DNA of 7,499 nt, from positions 1 through 7,499 of the forward strand of contig CAZUVT010000105.1 of NCBI GenBank assembly GCA_964623925.1, written 5' to 3'. This document shows positions 1-5,480 of this stretch, one piece after another. The notes under the pieces are model-generated. The model did not search any database. It saw nothing but the letters and a program-made list of their open reading frames with translations, and was not told the DNA's origin. The DNA comes from CATJXY01 sp964623925 (GTDB lineage: Bacteria; Bacillota_I; Bacilli_A; Erysipelotrichales; Erysipelotrichaceae). Numbering within the stretch: the stretch's first letter is position 1; every line of letters starts with the position of its first letter. Position numbers and translations under genes: made by a program.

Positions 1-1
1 T

Positions 2-814
2 TGGCCTCCTCGGGCAATTAAGATCGGAAAATTCACGCTTCCTTTTACTCCGGGATTGATTCCAAAAGAAAAGGATCGGATTGCACGATCGCTCGGAGAA
101 GTGATTTCAAAACAGCTTTTAAATGAAGAAGTACTTTCTTCGGCATTAAAAAGCGAACTCGTGCAGAATAAGATAGAAGCATTCATTGATCGAGTCTTGG
201 AAAAATATAGACAGAGTGAACTGACAGTCAAAGAAGAAATTGAGACCTTGCTGACGAAAGAGGTTTCGGATCAGTTGATGAGCAGTATAAAAGAAAATAC
301 AGAAATAATATTAGAAAAGCAATTGCAGGAATTTTCATTTGGAGAAAATATTGTGAAGGAAGCTCTTACTCAGCATTTTGAAGAAGAAAAGGGCTTGATG
401 AGCCGGATCATGGATGAAAAAATGATAGCCGGATTATCCCGATCGCTGGGGAAAATATTGAATAAAACAATTTCTTCCAATGCGCATGCGATCGTTAAAA
501 ATCTTGTTGAGCGGGAAAGCGAAAAGATTTTAAATGTTAAAGCAAAGAAAGTTGCGTCTTATGCAGAGGTAAGGATTTCCGATATAAAAGCGAGAATAAT
601 GGAAAAATATAGGGAAATCATAGATGAGAACTTATCTCGGATCTTACATACCATTAATGTAGCCAAGCTTGTGGAAGAAAGAATCAATGGATTCGATATT
701 GTGGAATTGGAAAAAATGATCACGACAATTATTCATAAGGAATTAAATGCGATTGTATACTTGGGTGGAATCTTAGGATTTTTAATGGGGCTTTTAACGT
801 GCCTGTTTCAATAA
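2..814 (+). CDS. DUF445 family membrane-associated protein, 5'-truncated by the window edge
   Basis: This is the C-terminal 270 residues of a DUF445 family protein (YheB/YjiN-like group); the family's biochemical role is not established. The reading frame is open from base 2. The residues before the first possible start (TTG at 56) read IKIGKFTLPFTPGLIPKEKD, which is the family's conserved N-terminal signature, usually placed just after a first membrane helix. The TTG at 56 is therefore an internal Leu codon, and the true start and first helix lie left of the window. The body is long, charged and helical, with a likely coiled coil. The segment RSLGEVI near the beginning is echoed by RSLGKIL near the middle, consistent with the internal duplication of this family. 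The protein ends in a hydrophobic helix (IVYLGGILGFLMGLLTCLF) just before TAA at 812-814, so it is probably membrane-anchored at both ends. No clear terminator follows it. Family assignment is confident; function is unknown. Confidence 0.88.
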   Translation, partial: WPPRAIKIGKFTLPFTPGLIPKEKDRIARSLGEVISKQLLNEEVLSSALKSELVQNKIEAFIDRVLEKYRQSELTVKEEIETLLTKEVSDQLMSSIKENTEIILEKQLQEFSFGENIVKEALTQHFEEEKGLMSRIMDEKMIAGLSRSLGKILNKTISSNAHAIVKNLVERESEKILNVKAKKVASYAEVRISDIKARIMEKYREIIDENLSRILHTINVAKLVEERINGFDIVELEKMITTIIHKELNAIVYLGGILGFLMGLLTCLFQ

Positions 815-880
815 ATGATTTCTAAATAAGTAGGATTTTTATAAAAAATTGGAATGAATTTGATTATTTAATGATGACTA

Positions 881-909
881 TGCACAAGCTGATTTAAATA
901 TGATATAAT
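881..909 (+). promoter_or_regulatory. Sigma-A-type promoter with extended -10 upstream of the XpaC-like gene
   Basis: The -10 box TATAAT (904-909) is a perfect consensus and is preceded by TGA, making an extended -10. Exactly 17 bases upstream is TGCACA (881-886), a 4/6 match to the -35 consensus. Transcription should begin near 916, giving a short leader before the start at 938. The 14-base string ending in this -10 box (896-909) recurs exactly at 4122-4135 in front of the CcdA-TlpA gene. Confidence 0.75.
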
Positions 910-937
910 AAGTAGCGAATTTGAAAGAAGGGTAAAA

Positions 938-1894
938 ATGAGATATTCCAGAGATGAATACACGGATGAGTCAGCAAATCAAAGAAAAATCTCCATGTTG
1001 AAAAGATGGACTTTTGCTGTTGCGTTCATCGCATTTGTTACCACATGGAATCCTTTTGTTTTTGCTCTGATTTTTATTATCAGCAAAGCAGCAAGAAAAA
1101 GCCTTGAAGATTCAATCGCAATCAATAAATCGGGTATTAAAAGAAACCGAATGAATGCCGTGAACGATTATCTGGAAGAAATCTTTATGGATGCAAATGC
1201 AATTGCAGTTGGGGATAATGTTTATTTGAAGTCGGATGGGAAATTTATCAATGCAGATGAATGTTATCTTTATTATGGAGAAGAAAAAATCGGTAAAGTG
1301 AAAGAATTGAATAAGTACTCACCGAGTGCTTATCGCGAACTTTTTGAAATCATTTTAGAAATGTCCTATAACGGTAGCAGACAGACAAGCTACAAAGAAG
1401 AGAAAATACAGAAGGAACCAGTTGTAGAAATAAAGGAGACAAAAGTCACACAAGAAAATAAAACGCAGGAATTTATTGATATCATCAACGGATTGAATGA
1501 TGATATTCCAAACGAAGAAATCAGCAATGGCTTGTATTTGACCTGTTCTATGCTATCGCAGATCGCTATGATTCAGGATAAGTTCCCGGAAACAGAAGAG
1601 AAGATCCATAAGTTATATCAATATTATCTTCCCATTTTAGTGGAAATCTTACGTAAATATTCTAATTTGCAGAAAAGCCATCACAAGTCCATGCAGGAGC
1701 TGAAAGATGCCGAAAACAAGCTGAATAAGACGATTATTTTGATTAATGAGGCCTTAAAAACCATGACATCAACACTTTGTCAGGATGAATTCATGGATTT
1801 GAATGCCAATATGTCTACTTTAGAAACAATATTAAAATCGGATGGTTTGGTGGAAGAGGGAACCTTGAAATCCGTGCAGAAAGATAGGAGGTAA
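938..1894 (+). CDS. XpaC-like protein (5-bromo-4-chloroindolyl phosphate hydrolysis family), membrane-anchored
   Basis: The product is a 318-residue protein with one strongly hydrophobic stretch at about residues 24-49, enough for one long or two short membrane helices. A basic linker and a small mixed domain follow (about 85-145). Next come a charged low-complexity stretch (150-178) and a helical C-terminal domain (about 179-304). The C-terminal part has the pattern of the XpaC/Halogen_Hydrol family: a YYLPILVEILRKY helix at 229-241, then a helix ending in INEAL, and finally STLETILKSDGL (293-304). The family name comes from an indolyl-phosphate phenotype in Bacillus; no catalytic activity is firmly known. 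The ATG at 938 is preceded by AAAGAAGG (924-931) six bases upstream, so the start is well supported. In many Bacillota, xpaC is followed by telA (toxic anion resistance), but here a different small protein follows five bases downstream. The family call rests mainly on the C-terminal half; the N-terminal middle domain is less certain. Confidence 0.72.
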   Translation: MRYSRDEYTDESANQRKISMLKRWTFAVAFIAFVTTWNPFVFALIFIISKAARKSLEDSIAINKSGIKRNRMNAVNDYLEEIFMDANAIAVGDNVYLKSDGKFINADECYLYYGEEKIGKVKELNKYSPSAYRELFEIILEMSYNGSRQTSYKEEKIQKEPVVEIKETKVTQENKTQEFIDIINGLNDDIPNEEISNGLYLTCSMLSQIAMIQDKFPETEEKIHKLYQYYLPILVEILRKYSNLQKSHHKSMQELKDAENKLNKTIILINEALKTMTSTLCQDEFMDLNANMSTLETILKSDGLVEEGTLKSVQKDRR

Positions 1895-1899
1895 CACTC

Positions 1900-2433
1900 A
1901 TGTCGAAGAAGAATGATTTTGATTTTTTGGACGAACTTTTTGATGAGCTTGAAACAAGCGGCAATCAGTCCGTCAATGATTTCGGGGATATGATCAAAAA
2001 CCGTTTTAATGAAGAAATCAAGAAAAACGGGTATGACAATTTTTCTGATATGATCTTGGGAGGAATCGGCAACTCTTCTGCTCATGGAAAAGTTCATAGT
2101 CGCTCTTATGGTCAAAATGCTGAAAGCCGATTTGATTATTTTGTCAATGCGGTGATCAATGTTTCATATGGATATCAGTATCGCGGATATTATCGTGATG
2201 CACATCAGGAAGCCATTGATAAATATTTGCAAATGGCTAAAAATAATCCCAATGATCTTAGCATTTTGGAAAGAAATGTTCTTCGTGAGATCAGAATGAT
2301 AAGAAGAAACAAGAGAAGCGGCAGTGATAAAGAATATCAGGGATATCTTGATGGATTGAACTTGGTGAAAAAAGAGTTAGAGAATTCCAAGATGTACATG
2401 ATGAGCAAGATTGCAGATTCTCTTATCAAATAA
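1900..2433 (+). CDS. Hypothetical protein co-transcribed with the XpaC-like gene
   Basis: I do not recognise this 177-residue protein. It begins with a very acidic, aromatic segment (DFDFLDELFDELE, residues 6-18). A Gly/Ser/His-rich linker follows at about 53-72, then an aromatic patch (YGYQYRGYYRD, 90-100) and a positively charged, probably helical C-terminal half (about 103-177). There is no signal peptide, membrane segment or cysteine, so it should be cytoplasmic. AGGAGGT (1886-1892) seven bases before the ATG is a near-perfect Shine-Dalgarno and overlaps the stop codon of the XpaC-like gene, so the two are almost certainly one operon and probably translationally linked. The operon ends at the hairpin at 2432-2460. 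By position it takes the place telA often occupies, but it has no resemblance to TelA. A partner or regulator of the membrane XpaC-like protein is an inference from position only. Confidence 0.8.
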   Translation: MSKKNDFDFLDELFDELETSGNQSVNDFGDMIKNRFNEEIKKNGYDNFSDMILGGIGNSSAHGKVHSRSYGQNAESRFDYFVNAVINVSYGYQYRGYYRDAHQEAIDKYLQMAKNNPNDLSILERNVLREIRMIRRNKRSGSDKEYQGYLDGLNLVKKELENSKMYMMSKIADSLIK

Positions 2434-2460
2434 AAAGCAGTGAACGGTCACTGTTTTTTT
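2432..2460. terminator. Bidirectional intrinsic terminator between convergent operons
   Basis: A six-base-pair stem CAGTGA/TCACTG (2438-2443 with 2448-2453) closes a four-base loop ACGG. Seven T residues follow on the plus strand (2454-2460), and five A residues precede it (2432-2436), which become a T tract on the minus strand; flanking A/T pairing can lengthen the stem. It terminates the XpaC-like operon on the plus strand and the TtcA-AlkD operon on the minus strand. The minus-strand stop codon TGA (2450-2448) lies inside the stem, and the plus-strand stop TAA (2431-2433) touches its base. Confidence 0.85.
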
Positions 2461-3134
2461 AATTCTTTTAATTTTGCTTTGTCTTCAAGAGAAATCCGAT
2501 AGGATTCAACCATTTTTTGAATAGCTTTATTGTGTGTGAAGACATCAAGCTTGCCTTCTTTCAGGATTTTTATCGTTTTATCCGGATAAGAAACGTAGAT
2601 TTTAGATAAAGCCCATGCTACGGCCATTTTAACATAATATCCTTCATGCCTGATAGAAGTTAAATGATTTAGCACCAAATCAATATACTTGTCATCGATA
2701 TAGTAATTCATCAACATGACTACAGCAAAGCGGCACTTGAATTCTTCTTTTGAGTCTAAATAAGGGAGCATAAACTCATAGAGTGTTTCTAACTGATCTT
2801 TTTTGGGTTTGAAATCACCACAGAAAATATCGCATAGTGCCCAGTTTGTGATTTTATCAAGATATTGTTCTGTTAGAAATAGCTTTTTATCGAATGGAAA
2901 TTTAGAAAGGGAGATGATCATTCCTTGAAGCATGATCTCTTCTTGTGTATCATCTTTTGCAAGGTGTAAAAAGGCATCTGGATCTTCTTTGATGATCGTT
3001 TTTGCAATCTTTCTTAAAACCGGTACTTTTACCCCGTAATCTTGCGATACATTCGACTTTAATCGGGTATTGAATTCAATTAATTTTGGATCGCCGTTCT
3101 CTTTGAGCAAGTCTAAGATCGAAGCATAATTCAT
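2448..3134 (-). CDS. DNA alkylation repair protein, AlkD-type DNA glycosylase
   Basis: This 228-residue protein has the length and all-helical HEAT-like repeat character of the AlkD family (DNA_alkylation domain). These glycosylases remove bulky or positively charged N3/N7-alkylated purines without flipping the base. The catalytic residues of Bacillus cereus AlkD (Trp109, Asp113, Trp187, with Arg148 at the DNA) have counterparts here at matching spacing: Trp98 and Asp102 in NWALCD, Arg135 in CRFAVVM and Trp174 in KMAVAWALS. The conserved C-terminal NKAIQKMVESYRIS (202-215) is also present, so the enzyme should be active. ATG at 3134 is preceded by AAAAGGAGA with a seven-base gap and overlaps the stop of the upstream TtcA-like gene as ATGA, indicating translational coupling. 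It is the last gene of its operon; its stop codon is embedded in the terminator stem. No induction element for alkylation damage is visible. Confidence 0.93.
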   Translation of the reverse strand: MNYASILDLLKENGDPKLIEFNTRLKSNVSQDYGVKVPVLRKIAKTIIKEDPDAFLHLAKDDTQEEIMLQGMIISLSKFPFDKKLFLTEQYLDKITNWALCDIFCGDFKPKKDQLETLYEFMLPYLDSKEEFKCRFAVVMLMNYYIDDKYIDLVLNHLTSIRHEGYYVKMAVAWALSKIYVSYPDKTIKILKEGKLDVFTHNKAIQKMVESYRISLEDKAKLKELKKQ

Positions 3135-3973
3135 GATAAATTCTCCTTTTCTTCATCATAATGATCTAAGAAATTGATATGTTTTCCATCTTTATGATAT
3201 CCGATCAAGGTATTCAAATTGACATCTTCAACACTTCTGAAGATATTGATATCAATGTAAGGATTGGTTTCTCTGAATTTTTTGATCAGTTCTTTCATTT
3301 CCACTCGCTTTGATGATACTCCGTCTTCTTGTTTTTCTATATTTTCTGTGAATCTGCAAGCGCAGGCGATAAAAGTCAAATCGCAATATCGGCACCAGTG
3401 CAGGATATCTGCTTCCTTGATCAGATACATAGGACGGATCAATTCCATCCCTTCAAAATTATCGCTGTGAAGCTTAGGCATCATTGTCTTGATCTGAGCG
3501 CCGTAAAGCATACTCATTAAGATCGTTTCGATTACATCGTCAAAGTGATGTCCTAATGCGATTTTGTTGCATCCGAGTTCTTTTGCTTTTGCATAAAGAT
3601 AGCCTCTTCTCATCCTTGCGCACAGATAACAAGGGGAATCGGTCTGGGATTCCACGACCTTGAAGATGGGACTGTCAAAAATATGAAGAGGAATACCCAG
3701 GATTTTAGCATTTTCAATTATTTTTTCATAATTGGCTTGATTATATCCCGGATTCATCGAAATGAATTCCAATTCAAATGGAATCTTTCCATGTCTTTTT
3801 AATTCCTGCATGCATTTTGCCAAAAGCATGGAGTCTTTACCGCCTGAAATACAGACGGCAATCTTGTCATGAGGCTGAATCAGATCATAAGTGTTGACTC
3901 CACGTACAAATCTTGCCCATATTTCTTTTCTAAATCGTTTGACGATACTTCTTTCTATCTGTTGTTGATCCAT
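3131..3973 (-). CDS. TtcA/TilS-family PP-loop ATP pyrophosphatase, probable tRNA 2-thiocytidine synthase-like protein
   Basis: This 280-residue protein carries the N-type ATP pyrophosphatase loop SGGKDS (43-48), the PCYLC motif (Cys115, Cys118) followed by ARMRRGYLY, and GHHFDD (141-146). These are the hallmarks of the TtcA branch, which adenylates a tRNA base and replaces oxygen with sulfur (s2C32 in Escherichia coli). In E. coli TtcA, three cysteines (122, 125 and 222) hold an iron-sulfur cluster. Here Cys115 and Cys118 match the first two, and Cys204 or Cys206 could be the third. A further pair, Cys194 and Cys197, makes the 194-206 stretch unusually cysteine-rich. At 280 residues it is slightly shorter than E. 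coli TtcA (311). The ATG at 3973 has only a weak Shine-Dalgarno (GAGAGTGA). It is first in a two-gene operon with the AlkD gene, overlapping it by four bases. The exact tRNA target is not shown by the sequence, since many Bacillota TtcA-like proteins are uncharacterised. Confidence 0.85.
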   Translation of the reverse strand: MDQQQIERSIVKRFRKEIWARFVRGVNTYDLIQPHDKIAVCISGGKDSMLLAKCMQELKRHGKIPFELEFISMNPGYNQANYEKIIENAKILGIPLHIFDSPIFKVVESQTDSPCYLCARMRRGYLYAKAKELGCNKIALGHHFDDVIETILMSMLYGAQIKTMMPKLHSDNFEGMELIRPMYLIKEADILHWCRYCDLTFIACACRFTENIEKQEDGVSSKRVEMKELIKKFRETNPYIDINIFRSVEDVNLNTLIGYHKDGKHINFLDHYDEEKENLS

Positions 3974-3996
3974 AGTTCTATCACTCTCTGTTCACT

Positions 3997-4025
3997 ATGA
4001 TACTGAATTTTAAAAAGGAATGCAA
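3997..4025 (-). promoter_or_regulatory. Probable promoter of the TtcA-AlkD operon
   Basis: Read on the minus strand, TTGCAT (4025-4020) and TATCAT (4002-3997) are separated by 17 bases. The -10 box matches 5/6 of consensus and the -35 box only 3/6, so this is a moderate candidate. Transcription would start near 3990, about 17 bases before the ATG at 3973. It lies back to back with the plus-strand promoter at 4108-4135. Confidence 0.45.
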
Positions 4026-4068
4026 ACAAAAATAATTGAAATGCATGAATTGATTGAAAGTAATAAAG

Positions 4069-4100
4069 AGAGGCAGGGTAAAAAGAATTAAACTGCCTTT
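4069..4100. repeat. Inverted repeat in the divergent intergenic region
   Basis: AGGCAG (4071-4076) and CTGCCT (4093-4098) are perfect inverted copies around a 16-base A-rich spacer. One G-T and one A-T pair can extend the stem to 4069-4100. Only three Ts follow, so it is a poor terminator. It lies just upstream of the -35 box of the CcdA-TlpA promoter and between two divergent genes, so a regulator-binding site is possible but unproven. Confidence 0.35.
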
Positions 4101-4107
4101 GAAAATA

Positions 4108-4135
4108 TTGAAGGTTCAGAAAAATATGATATAAT
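4108..4135 (+). promoter_or_regulatory. Promoter of the CcdA-TlpA gene; its -10 box overlaps the first possible start codon
   Basis: TTGAAG (4108-4113) and a perfect TATAAT (4130-4135) are 16 bases apart, and TGA before the -10 box gives an extended -10. The predicted transcription start is about 4142. The ATG at 4134 lies within and just after the -10 box, so it cannot be on the mRNA made from this promoter. The next ATG, at 4143, would be at or within a base or so of the 5' end. Confidence 0.7.
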
Positions 4136-4142
4136 GATAACC

Positions 4143-5336
4143 ATGATAAATACAGCGATACAGGAAAATTTAAATTTGATCTTAGTTTTTGCAGAAGGCG
4201 GATTGTCTTTCTTTTCTCCGTGTGTACTGCCGCTTATTCCGCTTTATATGAGTGCTTTGTCTTCCGGCGCTAAAAAAGTGGATGAGAATGGCAAAGAGAG
4301 TTATAAGCAATCGGCTGTTTTTTTCTATACGCTTTGTTTTATTCTGGGAATTTGCAGTGTCTATGTTTTAATGGCTGCTTCTGCAAATAAAATCGCTTCC
4401 TGGATCTCCCGGTTTGGAAGTGAATTTTCGATAATCGGAGGAATCGTTATCATCCTGTTTGGATTATACCAGCTGGGTATCATCAAAAGCAGCTGGCTTA
4501 GCCGGCAGTTTAAACTGAATATCAGACATGATAAGATGTCACCTCTGACTGCCTTTCTTTTAGGCTTTTGTTTTAGTTTTGCGTGGACACCGTGTGTCGG
4601 ACCGACTTTGACTTCGGTTTTGATCCTTGCGTCTTCGTCTTCAATCGGCTATCTTTACATCCTGCTTTATGCCTTTGGATTTGTCGTACCTTTTCTTTTG
4701 CTTGGACTGTTTACCGCTGAGATCTTGAACTTTATAAGAAAGAAAAAAAATATGGTTCAGTTTACCTCAAAAGTGATGGCTGTTTTGCTGATGATCATGG
4801 GTGCCTATATGCTTCAGGACGGGGTGAAAGCACTGAATGCGAATTTGGCACAAAATGGACCGGTATCGGCTCCTTCAAATGAAGAAGAGGAATATGTAGC
4901 CACAATAGAAGACTATGATTTTACTTTAAAAGATCAAGATGGAAATCAAGTGACTTTATCTGATTATAAAGGCAAAGTGATTTTCTTGAATTTCTTTGGA
5001 ACTTGGTGTGGTCCATGTCAAAGTGAAATGCCTGCAATCCAACACATGTATGAAAAATATGGATATAATGAAAAGGATTTGATTATCTTATCGATTGCTC
5101 ATCCAAATGACGGTCAGGATGGAAGCGAAGCTGAAATCGCAGAGCGTATGAAGAATTGGGGCTATAGTTATCCGGTTTTATTTGACAGCGACGATACCGT
5201 TTTTTATCACTATTATGTTTCCGCGTTTCCAACAAGTTTTATAATAGACAGAGAAGGAAAGTTTTTAGGATATATCCAAGGTACAATCAGTGAAGAATAT
5301 CTTCAGGAAATATTTTTGACTGAAGTCGGATATTAA
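4143..5336 (+). CDS. CcdA-TlpA fusion: membrane thiol-disulfide transporter with C-terminal thioredoxin domain
   Basis: Counting from the upstream ATG at 4134, this is a 400-residue fusion. Residues about 14-230 form a CcdA/DsbD-type domain with six membrane helices. Its two redox cysteines sit in SFFSPCVLPLIP (Cys30) and AWTPCVGPTL (Cys154), and it carries electrons from cytoplasmic thioredoxin across the membrane. An acidic linker (about 240-258) leads to a TlpA/ResA-like thioredoxin domain (about 260-400). That domain has the active site WCGPC (Cys292, Cys295) and the cis-proline loop AFPTSFIID (Pro366), and should face outside. The fusion lets one protein pass reducing power to extracytoplasmic proteins. 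The start at 4143 is chosen because the promoter's -10 box covers the ATG at 4134. Neither ATG has a good Shine-Dalgarno. A TTG at 4176, ten bases after AGGA (4162-4165), is another option and would still give a normal CcdA N-terminus. No cytochrome c or methionine sulfoxide reductase gene is adjacent, so the substrate is unknown. Confidence 0.9.
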   Translation: MINTAIQENLNLILVFAEGGLSFFSPCVLPLIPLYMSALSSGAKKVDENGKESYKQSAVFFYTLCFILGICSVYVLMAASANKIASWISRFGSEFSIIGGIVIILFGLYQLGIIKSSWLSRQFKLNIRHDKMSPLTAFLLGFCFSFAWTPCVGPTLTSVLILASSSSIGYLYILLYAFGFVVPFLLLGLFTAEILNFIRKKKNMVQFTSKVMAVLLMIMGAYMLQDGVKALNANLAQNGPVSAPSNEEEEYVATIEDYDFTLKDQDGNQVTLSDYKGKVIFLNFFGTWCGPCQSEMPAIQHMYEKYGYNEKDLIILSIAHPNDGQDGSEAEIAERMKNWGYSYPVLFDSDDTVFYHYYVSAFPTSFIIDREGKFLGYIQGTISEEYLQEIFLTEVGY

Positions 5337-5359
5337 TTTTCAAAAAAATGAAAAAAATA

Positions 5360-5388
5360 TTGAACGTAAAAACAAGGTGCGTTATAAT
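5360..5388 (+). promoter_or_regulatory. pyrG promoter
   Basis: TTGAAC (5360-5365, 4/6 of consensus) and a perfect TATAAT (5383-5388) are separated by 17 bases. Transcription should start around 5394-5396, inside a run of A immediately followed by CC (5397-5398). No other -10-like sequence lies between the leader hairpin and the pyrG start codon, so pyrG transcripts from here must pass the terminator at 5401-5451. Confidence 0.72.
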
Positions 5389-5400
5389 ATAAAAAACCGA

Positions 5401-5451
5401 AGGAACATTAAAAAGTTGAGATTTTTAACAGGTTTTAATGTCCTTTTTTTT
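5401..5451 (+). terminator. Intrinsic terminator in the pyrG leader, probable attenuator
   Basis: AGGAACATTAAAA (5401-5413) pairs with TTTTAATGTCCT (5433-5444) to give 12 pairs with one bulged A (5404), around a 19-base loop; eight Ts (5444-5451) follow. It lies between the pyrG promoter and its start codon, so it would stop pyrG transcription unless antitermination occurs. It can also serve as the terminator of the upstream CcdA-TlpA gene, which has no other. Attenuation of pyrG by CTP level is established in Bacillus subtilis; that this hairpin works likewise is inferred from its position. Confidence 0.8.
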
Positions 5452-5480
5452 GTGGTTTTTTCAAGAAAGAAGGGGTTGAA

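Noticed and set aside
823..852. A/T-rich palindrome-like stretch after the DUF445 gene as a possible terminator.
   Set aside because: The possible stem has no G-C core and no T tract after it, so it cannot be told from ordinary A/T-rich spacer.
1780..2115. Open frame of 111 codons on the minus strand across the junction of the XpaC-like gene and the hypothetical gene.
   Set aside because: It is antisense to two well-supported genes with good ribosome-binding sites, and its product resembles no family I recognise.
3264..3520. Two overlapping short plus-strand frames (63 and 68 codons).
   Set aside because: Both lie antisense within the conserved TtcA-like gene and have no convincing product.
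4069..4100. Hairpin read as a terminator for either divergent gene.
   Set aside because: It lies upstream of both genes rather than downstream of any, and only three Ts follow it.
5337..5354. TTTTCA and TGAAAA inverted copies just after the CcdA-TlpA stop codon.
   Set aside because: The stem has six weak pairs around A residues with no following T tract; the hairpin at 5401-5451 is a far better terminator.
5389..5480. pyrG leader as a PyrR-type or riboswitch-type RNA element.
   Set aside because: I see no conserved PyrR-binding anti-antiterminator or known riboswitch core; the leader is about 85 bases with one clear hairpin, which fits simple attenuation.
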